From positions 1-64,000 of the forward strand of contig JAJGOT010000288.1 in NCBI GenBank assembly GCA_022457155.1: 64,000 nucleotides of DNA, read 5' to 3'. Below the pieces are notes generated by a model. It was not told the origin of the DNA. It ran no database searches and saw only the letters and a program-made list of their open reading frames with translations. Positions 21,811-31,852 of this stretch are shown here, one piece after another; the first letter of the stretch is position 1; every line of letters begins with the position of its first letter. A program made the position numbers and the translations under genes. This DNA is from Cladopsammia gracilis. Its lineage: Eukaryota; Cnidaria; Anthozoa; Scleractinia; Dendrophylliidae.

Positions 21811-22181
21811 ATGATGTGACAATTAACTCTGCCGGCATACCAAAAAATTGTCCCCTGAAAGGAGACATTTGCTAATTGCGGGCACAAGCTTTGTAAACTT
21901 ATACTTAACTTGAAATAAAACTTGTTGTTGTTGTTGTTGTGCGCGTTACTAAAATGAACAATTGCCATGCGCAGTTGAGCTTGAACGGCCTGGCGCTAGT
22001 CCGCGCAAGTCACCAATAGAAGCCAAAATGGGCTCAGTCAAAGCATATTGCACTGAAAAAAAGGCAAAATGTCGGGTTATTTTTTTTCGTTCCAATTAAA
22101 TCATATTTTCCGCCATAATGTTCATTAGATCCTAGTCTCTTCCAAAGCGAGTGTGGATGTTGACATTACGCCTATTAAAAT

Positions 22182-22690
22182 GAGTTAACATAAGCCACAA
22201 ACTGCAAGGCTGATTTGACTACGTAAAAAGGTAGATTTTGCGAGACACCAATGCGACAGAAACCGATAAAGCAGGGTAGCAACCGCGGACAGCTGTTTCG
22301 CCCTGAATGTACATGGCAAGCCAATGTTAACATTGGCTTTCCATGTACATTCAGTTTTGCGAGACACCATTGTGACATCTTGGGACGGCTTGTTCCCCGC
22401 AACACGTGATGTGGCACGCGTGATGCGGGTGACAAGTTGGTTCCAAGGTACGGAACTTGATATTGTGTACGGGTCATCGTGCAATCTATTTGCGACTGCT
22501 TTCTTGTAATTGTTCTTAGTTTGTTACAAGCTACACCGCGCTGACGAGCCCCAAGAAAGGGCGAAACAGCTGTCCGCGGTTGCTACCCTGCTTTATCGGT
22601 TTCTGTCGCATTGGTGTCTCGCAAAATCTACATTTTTACGTAGTCAGATCAGCCTTGCAGTTTGTCGTTTATGTTTGTTCATTTTTTGGC
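22182..22690. repeat. Large inverted repeat (two ~120-bp arms) around a hammerhead locus
   Basis: Left arm 22182-22303 is the inverse of right arm 22559-22680 with high identity. Both read GGGCGAAACAGCTGTCCGCG and then a shared ~95 bp ending 'atcagccttgcagtttgt'. The centre holds a ~48-bp near-perfect palindrome (22305-22354: 'gaatgtacatgg' / 'ccatgtacattc') and unrelated unique sequence. A transcript through it would fold into a long hairpin. The tail 'gatcagccttgca' is also found after the PLE motif at 7784-7798, hinting at common descent. Confidence 0.8.
22535..22580 (+). ncRNA. Hammerhead self-cleaving ribozyme (short stem III, dimer type)
   Basis: All core elements are present. Stem I is ACCGCG (22535-22540) with CGCGGT (22575-22580), 6 bp. 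Core strand 1 is CTGACGA (22541-22547). Stem II is GCCC/GGGC (22548-22551, 22559-22562). Core strand 2 is GAAA (22563-22566). Stem III is the self-complementary ACAGCTGT (22566-22573). The cleavage triplet is GTC, so the cut is predicted after C22574. Palindromic stem III leaves almost no loop, as in hammerheads that work best as dimers, known from PLEs and retrozyme-type circular RNA elements. The inverted arm at 22281-22303 carries only the 3' half, so it cannot be active alone. Confidence 0.85.
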
Positions 22691-23232
22691 TGATAAGGTC
22701 TTTCGTAGATCCTACGTATCGTTTACAGCATTATCGTTTGCGGTCCTTTGCAGATTTTGGTTCTAAAATGAGTTATACCACTAAAAGCGATGACCGCGCG
22801 GTTGAACTCCATACAAGCCTTTGGTCACTTCAAGGTCAAAATGATGGAACTTTTTTTAAGTTTAATATTAAAATATTTTAACGTTTTCAGATACAATTAT
22901 AACCAAATTACTGGAACTCGAGTGTGGATTTCCGAAAAGTAATTCATAAATGGGCGAAATTTTGATTTTTCCTTCAAAAAAATGGCGTTTTCGCTGTGAT
23001 TTTAAGGGTCAAATTGGGGTTCTGGGGACAAGTTAAAAATTAGAGGCAAATTGCCATGTAAAAGGGTTAAATAAAAATGCGACAAGCAGATCCGTTCGTC
23101 GCAGCATGGTCTCGTAGCACTGATGGGAGATGCGGGCTTTTGTCGGCACGATCGAACAAATGAAACAGAGGAATTACACAACGACCGGCACCTGTTCCCC
23201 TTTCCATCCGTCTTTTATCTTCCTCTTTGTTA
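22691..23232. other. Repeat tail and non-coding stretch
   Basis: Bases 22690-22760 resemble the first 115 bases of the window ('gatcctacgt', 'gcggtcct'). No gene is seen in the rest. Confidence 0.4.
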
Positions 23233-23588
23233 GGGGCCGATTACGTGGCGAATTTTAGCCAGGGCTGAAATTTCAGCCCGGTTTCTTGAACAAATCTTTT
23301 TAAAACGACGTTTGCGAAGTTTTAGCCCGGGCTGAAATTTCAAACCGGGCTGGAAATTTCAGCCGGTAAAAACGTGTTAAAAAACCTCATGTAATCAGAA
23401 TGAAATTTAAGCCCGGGCTGAAAAGCGAGGTCACCTGGGTAGAAAAGTGCACTTGGGCATGCGCAATGATTTGTTTTCAATGAAACAAGATGGCGGCTAC
23501 GGATGTCAGCGCGAGCTGAATAAGTCATGTTATCGCAACAAAATTCAAGCCCGCCTACCGGGCTGAAATTCGTCATGTAATCGACCCC
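23233..23588. mobile_element. MITE with TTA target duplication, 356 bp
   Basis: Ends GGGGCCGATTACGTGGCGAA and the inverse of GGGGTCGATTACATGACGAA, flanked by TTA at 23230-23232 and 23589-23591. Subterminal repeats of 'agcccgggctgaaattt' occur at least five times. A 3-bp TTA duplication fits PIF/Harbinger-type elements. Confidence 0.8.
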
Positions 23589-23856
23589 TTAAGGACGGTC
23601 GAGCGCAGAGTATGTAGATCCAATGCACATGTGAACTCTCGATTTACTCAATAGGAAATTCAATAATTCGACCTGCAAAGTTTGATGGGATTCGTTAACA
23701 AAATGCCCGTTTTCCCGCGCTTTCCGGGTATCACTTTCCGCAGTCGCCAAGTACCCTTCTCGGTATGGACAATATTATACCAAGAGGAGAATGGAAACAA
23801 GCAAGGACGTGGTATATTTTACTTTTTACTTTATGCTCTTGTCTCTCTGTTTGTTT

Positions 23857-23890
<34 letters not shown>

Positions 23891-24710
23891 GGTTGTAAAG
23901 GTCAGTTTGTCCTTTAGTTTGTTTCAGTTTTACTATAGCACCATTAACTGAGAAGTTGGCATCGAAGTTTCACTACAGCGGTCTTTTTTGGACAAGAACG
24001 ATAACAGAAATTTATTATTTTCGCTGTTTTAATTGTCTATTTGGATGTTGCAGCTCTCGTAAGATCTCACACCATTGGTTTGCAACCCTTAGAGCTAACA
24101 ATAGGACAAACAACACAACAATGGACCCTAACCCTAAAAACAATAGCAGCTGTGTTTTACCGGGCCAATGAAAATAGAGGTTTCGAAGAGCTGCAACCCT
24201 ACTGGTCTATTTTCGTGATTTCAGTTCCTTTTGTTCAATTGGTAGGCACCCTTACTTTTTTTTTGTTATTGTTTTATAACAAGCTTGTTATTAACGTTAT
24301 TTTTGGTACATTTGTAGGAGGCCCTTTCCTTCATTTGCCATTTTCGTTATTTTGTTAAAAGTTTATTAATTTCGTTATTTTCGCTATTTTTGTTCAATTT
24401 GTAGACCGCCCTTTTCTTTATTTGCTACTTTCGTTACTTGTGTTAACAAACTTGTAATTCTCGTTAATTTTGTTCAGTTTTAGCTATTAACGAAAAATGT
24501 GTCACCCCCCCCCCCTCCCTCATCCCACAGTTACCACTTTCGTTAGTTTTGTTAACTAGCTTGCTATTTTCGCTATTTTTGTTAAATTTGTGTCACCTCC
24601 TCCTTTCCTTCATTTGCTACCTTCGTTATTTTTTTAACAAGCTTGTTCTCGTTATTTTCGCTATTTTTTGTTGAATTTAAGGGCCTTGTTCTTTCGGGTT
24701 CTTCTGTTAA
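23589..24710. other. Low-complexity non-coding stretch
   Basis: Contains a (GTT)n run at 23858-23892 and, from 24240 to 24680, repeated T-rich phrases of the 'cgttattttcgctatttttgttaa' type separated by C-rich spacers. No supported gene. Confidence 0.5.
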
Positions 24711-24775
24711 GGCGGGACTCAACCTGACGGCCATTTTTCCGCCACTAATGGCGATATTTCTGTCACGTTTCAAGC

Positions 24776-25116
24776 GGTCGGCATTAGGTAACATAGAGTT
24801 AAGTAGGTCGGACACCTTATTGAGAATTATACAACTTAATGTCGACACTTGGAACTTTATTTTCAATAAATTTTTTAAGTGTAAAAAAGAAAATCTAAAA
24901 TCCCCACTCAGGATTGAACCTGTGACCTCAGCTAGGCTTAGGCTTACATAGCCTACCTTACCAATGTACCATCTACTTTCTCGGGTTGCTTAGTCCTAAA
25001 TTTACCTATATAAACTGCTGACCCCAACCTCAACTGAAATCTAACCAGTTACTCCGTTATATAACTCTCAATAAGGTGTCCAATCTGGTCTCAGTCGATG
25101 TTATCTAACGTTGACC
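24776..25116. mobile_element. Nested element with 9-bp target duplication and tRNA-like segment
   Basis: Flanked by 'gtttcaagc' at 24767-24775 and 25117-25125; the empty copy has a single one. Inverted ends GGTCGGCATTAGGTAACAT and the inverse of GGTCAACGTTAGATAACAT, plus an inner inverted pair 'ggacaccttattgag'. The centre includes a minus-strand tRNA-like stretch (24900-24975) with B-box-like GGTTCAATCC and A-box-like TGGTACATTGG. The 'ggacaccttattgag' block also recurs at 60193 and near 61560. Confidence 0.75.
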
Positions 25117-25250
25117 GTTTCAAGCAATCCAAAAATTCTAGCTATGCTCATGTCATGAATCTATGTTATGGGGTGTTTTGTAAATTGGTTATGTTTGGGA
25201 GGAAAAAGTTTTCCTCAATGGTTTTGTATAATATAGAGAAATAAGAAATA

Positions 25251-25414
25251 CAGTAGAATCCCGATAACTCGAACCTCCAGGGGAGAGGGAAATTTGGTTC
25301 GAGATATGACCACATATCGAAGGTTCGAGTTATCGAGGGTAAATTTGCAAGCAATCTTTACCCAAGGGAAAAAGGTTTGGTTTCGGATTTTGGATTTCAT
25401 TTTGGATTCCACTG
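25251..25414. mobile_element. pogo/Tigger-type MITE, 164 bp
   Basis: Ends CAGTAGAATCCCGATAACTCG and ...GGATTCCACTG, flanked by TA (25249-25250, 25415-25416). An inner inverted pair reads 'cgataactcgaacct' / 'aggttcgagttatcg'. TA target and CAGT ends fit the pogo branch of Tc1/mariner. The empty site is seen in the 12.5-kb relative. Confidence 0.85.
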
Positions 25415-25617
25415 TATTCAAGTGAAGATTTAATAAAGTTTTAAAATTAGAATTTGTAGTTAATAACCAATAGATGAACACCAAGTTAGTCCACTAGCAA
25501 CCTGGGGTGCTCTTGCGTTGGTATCAACTGTCTGATGGTGTTCCACAAATCATTTTCTCTCTCCTATCCCTTCTTTAAACCACTTAAAATTTCATTCAAA
25601 TTTAGGTTGTCCCGCCT

Positions 25618-26670
25618 TTAACTTTTTTGTTTTTTTTAATTGTTGCCAGCCGAGCGAACGAAATGCCAGTCTGTTACTTTCGTTAAACTTGTCATTTCAT
25701 TTATTTTCGTTAAATTTATTATTTTTAATAACACACAAATAACTAATATTTTTTTACAAGTTATTTTATATTTGTTTTTTCGTTACATGTAACTTTGTCA
25801 TACTTGTTACTGTTCAACAAAACGTTGCGATTTGTGTTCTTAGTTTTTACGATTGCCGTCAATCCTGAATATAAGTGAATTACGAAGCTTTGCTTTTAAT
25901 ATTTCCGCATTGTTAAAGCCGAAATGAAAAGGAAAAGCATCTCCGATGTCTCAAACTGAATATAAAAGTTAACTAACGACGCTGCGACGCAAAAGCTTCC
26001 TACTATTTATTCACGAGCACGTAGCCGGAATCTAGCTGTTCTGTATAGATTAATAGTTATTTTAGGGGGTGACCCGGATTTCACTTACTTAAAAAAACAT
26101 GAACGATTCTTTATGCAAGATAAACAAGATTGCTTCCTTACTAAGTCAAGTTTCGTAATAAAATGTGGTCAAATAAATTAATCACGACTTGTTTTGACCG
26201 TTTTTGTTCGTTAGCAGTTTGGCCCGCTGAGCATTGTTTGTCAAAACCGCAGAACCGTCGACATATGTCGATTCATGTGTTTTCCAGATTTGTTGAAAAC
26301 ATGTTTATATATTCAAATTCAAATTAAGACTAAACATTGCATGTAAATCCTATTGCCAGAACTTATGCATCTTTAGCTATCAGTCAATATCACAGACACG
26401 GATGAACAGACTTTTTCGTTCTTTCTATCTGTGAATATGTGGAAAAAAAAAACACCTGTCCTCAGAAAGCATTTTTTTAAGTGCTAGACTATTAAAACTC
26501 GTACCAATTTAAGTGGTCGCTGTTTTTTTAATTTTCTGGACGGAAATCGAAATGGGATAAACAGGAATGAATATCTTCATTAATATTCGAAAAAATTCGA
26601 CAGATAGCTACATTTTACGATTCAGACAATATTTTGCATATTTCATATTCGTTTATCATCTCTTATGGTA
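25618..26670. other. AT-rich intergenic stretch
   Basis: No gene, RNA or clear repeat structure that I can support. Confidence 0.4.
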
Positions 26671-26883
26671 ATGTTACATGGGACGATTCGCAACGACGAC
26701 TTTTAGCGCAACATGGGTGCACGGACGATTTTCGCAATTTTTTCGTTACGAGTTTTTGATTCAGCTTCAAGAAACTTGCAACGCAAAAACACGGATTTTG
26801 CTGAAGCTGTTTTGTGTAACATACCTGTCGCCGTTAATTTTGTTGCGCTAAAAATTGTCGTTGCGAATCGTCGCGTGTAACAT
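26671..26883. mobile_element. MITE with ATGTTACAyG termini, 213 bp
   Basis: The two ends match over about 43 bp as inverted repeats, including ACGATTCGCAACGAC and TTTTAGCGCAACA. It lies about 0.5 kb upstream of the amine oxidase start and could overlap its promoter region. Target duplication not resolved. Confidence 0.8.
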
Positions 26884-27392
26884 CAGCTTTATAAACACAA
26901 ATACGGAGACAAGACATTTATTTTGCAATATTCAATGAAAGTCTAGTGTCAAATAGACGCGAAAACACATATAAAATATATTTGCATAAAGGAACTGAAC
27001 GTGATTGTCCGGTTCGACTTCTCGCATATTAAAACAGCAGATAATAAATCCTCTTCTGACTTTTAATTTCAGCAATTTTCAACAAAAACTTGAAAAGTGT
27101 TCAAAACAGCCATTTTTAAGTTGCCTTGGAGAAATTAATTTAAAAACAGGTTGAAATGAATCAAGCATTGACAGCTGGTTAGATGAAAAAGGTGCCACGC
27201 AACAATAACATGAATATTTTAACATTGATTGGACGTGCTTCGCGTAAGGTCTTAATCAACCCGCAACTAAAGCGAGTTCGTTTCATTATATTGTTATGCA
27301 CGCATAGGTTTTAACAACACGAGTTTACCCGCAACACCGTGTTATCGCGTGTTAATCGAAGTGTGATTTGATTGTGGTGTTTTTCGATCGTT

Positions 27393-29783
27393 ATGAGCGG
27401 GAAAGCAAACTTAGTCCCTATCAAGTGGAAAATCGCCGTTACAGTATTATTTTTGCTCTGTTTAGGATTACTCATTGCCTTGATTGTAGTAGCGGTAGAT
27501 TTTGCGCAGTACAAAGAAAACAACCCGAGAAAGCAAGAAGGAGACAGTTGCGAGGATGGAATTCTCAGTGATGGAGAACTTCCGAAGTCGCAAGCCATAT
27601 TTGATGACCTTTCAAGCGAGGAACTCATCGCCGCAAGGGATTTTATGCTTAAACAATCCTCGCTCGATCTGAAGAGCATTGACAAAGCTTCGGTGAAAGA
27701 AAACTACATTTACTTGATCCAACTGCTCCCTCCCGAAAAAGATGCAGTCTTAGAGTATTTGGATAGCGACAAGCGGAAGCCATCAAGAAGAGCGCTAGTT
27801 GTTGTTTTTCAAGGTTCTTCCGACCCTCCTGTTGTGCAAGAATACATTGTAAGCTGGCCAAACAACACCAAGGAAATGACATACAAGAAAAATGGAAATT
27901 CACTAGAGTTTAATGTGCGCCCTTACGACGTAGTGCAGGAGAAAGCCATAGAGGAGATAGTATTTAATGCAACAGCGCAGGCATACAAACTTTTGAATGA
28001 AAGTTACGACGGATACTGCTACCACAACTGCACAAACAAACGTTTGAAATTCCGACCGCAAACGCCGTTCGGAAAAACAGAATACGAGCGCACAACATGG
28101 CTGCAATTTTTCCGTGATCGTTCAGTTGAAGGCGGGTACCTTCACCCGGTCGACTTTCAACTTTATATCGATTTTCCGGGGTCAGATGTCTCTAAATGGC
28201 AGATAAAAAAGGTTTATTACAACGGCAAGACAGTTAATACAATCGATTCCCTTCTCTTTCAATACAATAGTGGTAACATTCTGAAATCAGATATTCCCAC
28301 CCTTCAGCTTGCAAACCAGGGCGAAAAACCATTGTTTTCGTCACTTGAACGCCGTGGAATCCCCCAGCTCCAGAAACCCATGCGCGCTCCAAGAATGTTT
28401 GAGCCAGATGGTAAGAGGTTCAGTGTTAGCGGTCGCCACATAAAGTACATGGGCTGGAGCTTTGATTTTCGTATGGACTCAGTTTTCGGTCCTCAACTGT
28501 TCAATATTCAGTTCAAGGACAAAAGAATCATTTATGAGCTTAGTCTGCAAGAAGCGATCTCATTCTATTCTGGTTTCTCTCCGTACCTTATGTCTGCTAA
28601 TTTTGTGTATGGCGGTTGGACAATGGGGGCGAAAACTCTGGAGCTGGTTGGTGGTATTGATTGCCCTGAAACGTCAAGATTTTTCGATGCCGTGCATTTT
28701 GTCGACTCCAACAAACCGAAAACCATCAAGAATGCTGTGTGCGTCTTTGAACTGGACAGCGGGATTCCACTAAGGCGCCATTTTGAAACCGATGGTAAAA
28801 AGGGATTCAGGTTTTACGGTGGCTTGGTTAATCACGCGCTCGTTCTCCGCACCATCACTATAATTGACAACTATGATAGCATCTTCGACTTTATATTTTA
28901 TCAGAATGGTGTTATAGAAGTGAAAGCAACGCCGACCGGGTATGTACTAACAGAGAACGACAGGTCTGACAAGTCTGGGACTCCCGCATTTGATGAGTTG
29001 TTTGGACAAGAAGTTTACAGTAAACTTTATGGAAATCTCCATGATCACTTATTTCATTACAAAGTTGATCTCGATGTTCAGAGCAGACTAAATTCATTCG
29101 AAACAATTAAAATCGGCATTGAAGACAAAACCAACCCTTGGCTTCAACCTGACAGAAGAACTTTAAAAGCTTTCCGAAGAGTAGAAATGCGAAATGAGGC
29201 TGACGCGAAGTTTAAGAAAATCGATTTTGACACGCCCACATTTTTCAATCTCTACAGTGATGAGAAAAACAAGTTTGGCTCCAAAAAAGGTTATCTCATT
29301 CAATTACAGTCGGCTGTGAAACAAGTGCTGCCAGAGAATGATTACATGACACAAATGGCACCATGGTCAATATACCCACTTGCTGTCACAAGGTACCGAT
29401 CAACTGAGCCAAAAAGTAGTTCTCTTTACAACCAGAACAGCCCCACCAAACCGATTGTCAAATTTCCAGATTTCTCCACAGATCAAAACGAAGCAATTGT
29501 CAATCAAGATCTTGTCGTTTGGGTTACTATTGGCTCGATTCAAATCCCGACTTCCGAAGATGTTCCGAACGTTGCATCGCCTGCAAATACTGCCAGGTTT
29601 TTTCTTCGGCCGTTTAATTACTTCGACGAAGATCCTTCTATGAATTCCACCGATGCAGTGCTCATTAAACCAGCTAGTCCTAATAATGCCGTCAAAACAT
29701 TCGGGACACCTCGCGGAGAAGAAGTCTGTGTACCCAGGAAATATGATATCAACCTAAAGGGAACTTATGAGTGGGGAGACTGA
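27393..29783 (+). CDS. Membrane-anchored copper amine oxidase (AOC-like) with altered copper site
   Basis: Single-exon 796-aa protein of the primary-amine oxidase family (oxidation of amines to aldehydes, H2O2 and ammonia via Cu(II) and topaquinone). A short basic N terminus is followed by a membrane segment at about residues 12-34, giving a type II topology with the catalytic body outside. Seen: the catalytic Asp in RFFDAVHF (D432), the topaquinone motif NYD (Tyr494), the first two copper ligands H550-x-H552, and the family-typical C terminus SEDVPN...FFLRPFNYFDEDPS. The third ligand His, normally in GFLHIP, is Gln717 (GSIQIP), and the second His nearby is Thr720. An upstream in-frame ATG at 27372 would add 7 residues; 27393 is preferred because it directly precedes the basic/TM N terminus. 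AATAAA lies at about 29875. Confidence 0.93.
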   Translation: MSGKANLVPIKWKIAVTVLFLLCLGLLIALIVVAVDFAQYKENNPRKQEGDSCEDGILSDGELPKSQAIFDDLSSEELIAARDFMLKQSSLDLKSIDKASVKENYIYLIQLLPPEKDAVLEYLDSDKRKPSRRALVVVFQGSSDPPVVQEYIVSWPNNTKEMTYKKNGNSLEFNVRPYDVVQEKAIEEIVFNATAQAYKLLNESYDGYCYHNCTNKRLKFRPQTPFGKTEYERTTWLQFFRDRSVEGGYLHPVDFQLYIDFPGSDVSKWQIKKVYYNGKTVNTIDSLLFQYNSGNILKSDIPTLQLANQGEKPLFSSLERRGIPQLQKPMRAPRMFEPDGKRFSVSGRHIKYMGWSFDFRMDSVFGPQLFNIQFKDKRIIYELSLQEAISFYSGFSPYLMSANFVYGGWTMGAKTLELVGGIDCPETSRFFDAVHFVDSNKPKTIKNAVCVFELDSGIPLRRHFETDGKKGFRFYGGLVNHALVLRTITIIDNYDSIFDFIFYQNGVIEVKATPTGYVLTENDRSDKSGTPAFDELFGQEVYSKLYGNLHDHLFHYKVDLDVQSRLNSFETIKIGIEDKTNPWLQPDRRTLKAFRRVEMRNEADAKFKKIDFDTPTFFNLYSDEKNKFGSKKGYLIQLQSAVKQVLPENDYMTQMAPWSIYPLAVTRYRSTEPKSSSLYNQNSPTKPIVKFPDFSTDQNEAIVNQDLVVWVTIGSIQIPTSEDVPNVASPANTARFFLRPFNYFDEDPSMNSTDAVLIKPASPNNAVKTFGTPRGEEVCVPRKYDINLKGTYEWGD

Positions 29784-29869
29784 CCTGAAAGATACGTCAT
29801 GTATGGAAACTCAGAGAGTCCACTAATGTAATGAAAGAAATCGCTATTCAAAATTTAGGAAATGTCGCT

Positions 29870-29882
29870 GAAAAATAAAGTA
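29870..29882 (+). terminator. Polyadenylation signal of the amine oxidase gene
   Basis: AATAAA about 90 bp after the stop codon, followed by a second AATAAAG and a T/G-rich segment. This is a plausible 3' end; no transcript evidence was available. Confidence 0.5.
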
Positions 29883-30727
29883 AAATAAAGTTTGTTGGTT
29901 GTGGCTCGTTAGCCCATCGTTAACGTCGGCGTCGGCAGGATTTAAGAACTGTGGAGCAAAAGATCCCTAGGGACATGGTTCAGTGTGGTACCTTGCGCCG
30001 GGCGCGATAGCCTTTCATTGAAGTCATTAGAATACAAGGAAATGTTTTATACGCAAGGTGATAACAGCAGTCCATAGCTTATTATTAAATACTAGACGCA
30101 AAAAGCAACAGTAAACGGACCATTTGGAACTTGAAAAGGAAACTAAGCAACCTTAGTTTGATGACTTAAGACGGTTGGTGGAAGTCACGTGATATCCGAC
30201 GAACACTACTTGAGGACAACGGCAACACTAAGGAAAACGTTTAAACTATTTGGCAGTTGTTCCAATGTGTTTAATTTTTCTAATGTGACTGAATTGTCCA
30301 GGAGCTGAATTCGTACGGACGGTCTTCCACCGCGAGACCCAGAGACAAAAAAAGGTCAAGGACAAACCCTCAAAAAAGGACATCGGACGGGGAGAGGAGT
30401 GAGTGAGTGAGTGCGAGCGACGTTTTAGAATCAGGCTAAAATGACCTAAACTTTGATGCTCATGTCTCAAGTTGCTGATGGACGTAATAATAACAATAAT
30501 AGTAATAATAGTCAATATTAATAATAATAAGTAATAATAATAATAATAATAATGATGATGATGATGATGATGATATTGATAACGATTTTTTTAATAATAA
30601 TAATAATAATAATAATAATATTAATAATGATAATATTTATCCAGGATGACCAAGTCTCCGATCATTTGACGTTTTTTTAAGGGAACGGGACAGAAATGTA
30701 CCAAAATGTAAAACTCACGTGCATGAG
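29883..30727. other. Non-coding stretch with microsatellites
   Basis: Holds AAT/ATG trinucleotide arrays (about 30485-30625), including (ATG)n at 30551-30573. No gene supported. Confidence 0.5.
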
Positions 30728-31852
30728 CAATAGGGCCATTTATACGGGAGAAAATAAGACGCGTCTTATCTAAGACGCGACTCAAATAAGATGCGAAGTG
30801 TACCATTTATACGTTTGCGTCCAACATAAGACGCGAAGATCAAGTATAAATGGTTCGCGTCTTATTTTTGATACGGCGCACTTGTTGTTCACGTCTTATT
30901 TAGGACGCGAAAGCATTTATACGAGGAAGTTCACGTCTTATTTAAGACGCGGACAAAATAAGAACAGCTGAAAACCCTGTTCTAAGATAAGACGCGTCTT
31001 ATTTAAGTCCCGTCTAAAATAAGACACGAATGCTTATTTTGTACTGTTTATACGATCGGTTCGCGTCTTATTTAAGGTTACAGTGTACCTTCAGATCGAA
31101 AATTTATTGAAAATTTTGTTTTGGCGTTAAAATAAAGTTTACAGAATGAACTTTCATCTAAAAAAAAAGTATCGAAAAATAGTGAAAATTGACGGAGAAA
31201 TGACGGTATAACTTTTGTGGGCGGAGTTTGTTTATTAAGCGATATGTCATTTTAAGCGCCGTTTTCTCAAAGTTAATTTTTCGCATGTTGGGGACACTTT
31301 AAAGAGCTACAACTCAAAGGGAATTTGTTCGATTTTCCTTAAATTTGGACAGAAGCTAGGCTAACATATAATCAACAAAAACGTGTCGGCGAATTTCGTA
31401 ATTCCGAAAACGTTTTTGTCAAGAGGCATTTCCGTGCGATCATTCCAATTTTTTTTCTCCCCTTTTCGAAAATATTCTGTAACTTTTCACTGCAATTAAA
31501 TATGGAAAATCGCCGACACGTTTTTTTAGCGCTTCGTGTCCGGAAGCCCGAGAACAAATCAAATTAGCAAAATATAATAATCGCTTTGAGTTATAGCGTT
31601 TTAAAGCTGATTCGGACGTTCGAATTTAGACGTCGTAAAAAATTCGACAATTCATTTTATTACCAAATGGTTTCCATATTTAGATAGCCAGCTCTATAAG
31701 CTTTAATTTGATATCTGGGTTTAGGTATATTAAGTGTAATCTTAAGACGCTAGAGCTGTTATACTGGAGACACCCCCGAAGGTACACTGTAACCTTAAGT
31801 CGCGTCTTCGATAAGACGCGTCTTATTTTCTGTCGTATAAATGGCCCTATTG
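30728..31852. mobile_element. Outer transposon rich in TAAGACGCG subterminal repeats
   Basis: The ends are inverted repeats CAATAGGGCCATTTATACG at 30728 and the inverse near 31834-31852. The left 340 bp carry at least ten copies, in both orientations, of the palindromic core TAAGACGCGTCTTA or its half. The right end has three more. No transposase. It is interrupted by the nested element at 31076-31794. The true terminus is uncertain because the inverted repeat could extend past a short target duplication. Confidence 0.75.
31076..31794. mobile_element. TTAA-flanked nested element, 719 bp
   Basis: Ends GGTTACAGTGTACCTTC and its inverse, flanked by TTAA (31072-31075, 31795-31798). It splits the outer element, so it is younger. 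TTAA duplication suggests piggyBac-type mobilisation. There is no transposase frame. Confidence 0.8.

Larger units (their letters stand above)
24711..25617 (-). mobile_element. TTAA-flanked host element containing two later insertions
   Basis: Reverse-orientation relative of 12499-12906. It starts after TTAA (24707-24710) with GGCGGGACTCAACCT and ends before TTAA (25618-25621). Compared with the 12.5-kb copy it has gained two blocks: 24776-25116 and 25251-25414. The remaining pieces align in order with the empty copy. Confidence 0.8.

Noticed and set aside
22175..22881. Open frames of about 100-120 codons on both strands over the ribozyme locus
   Set aside because: They arise from the inverted repeat itself, appear on both strands in mirror form and have no protein family features.
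24900..24975. Minus-strand tRNA gene candidate
   Set aside because: Only A/B-box-like motifs; the T loop is one base short and the arms do not pair. It lies inside a mobile element, so it is kept only as a tRNA-like part of that element.
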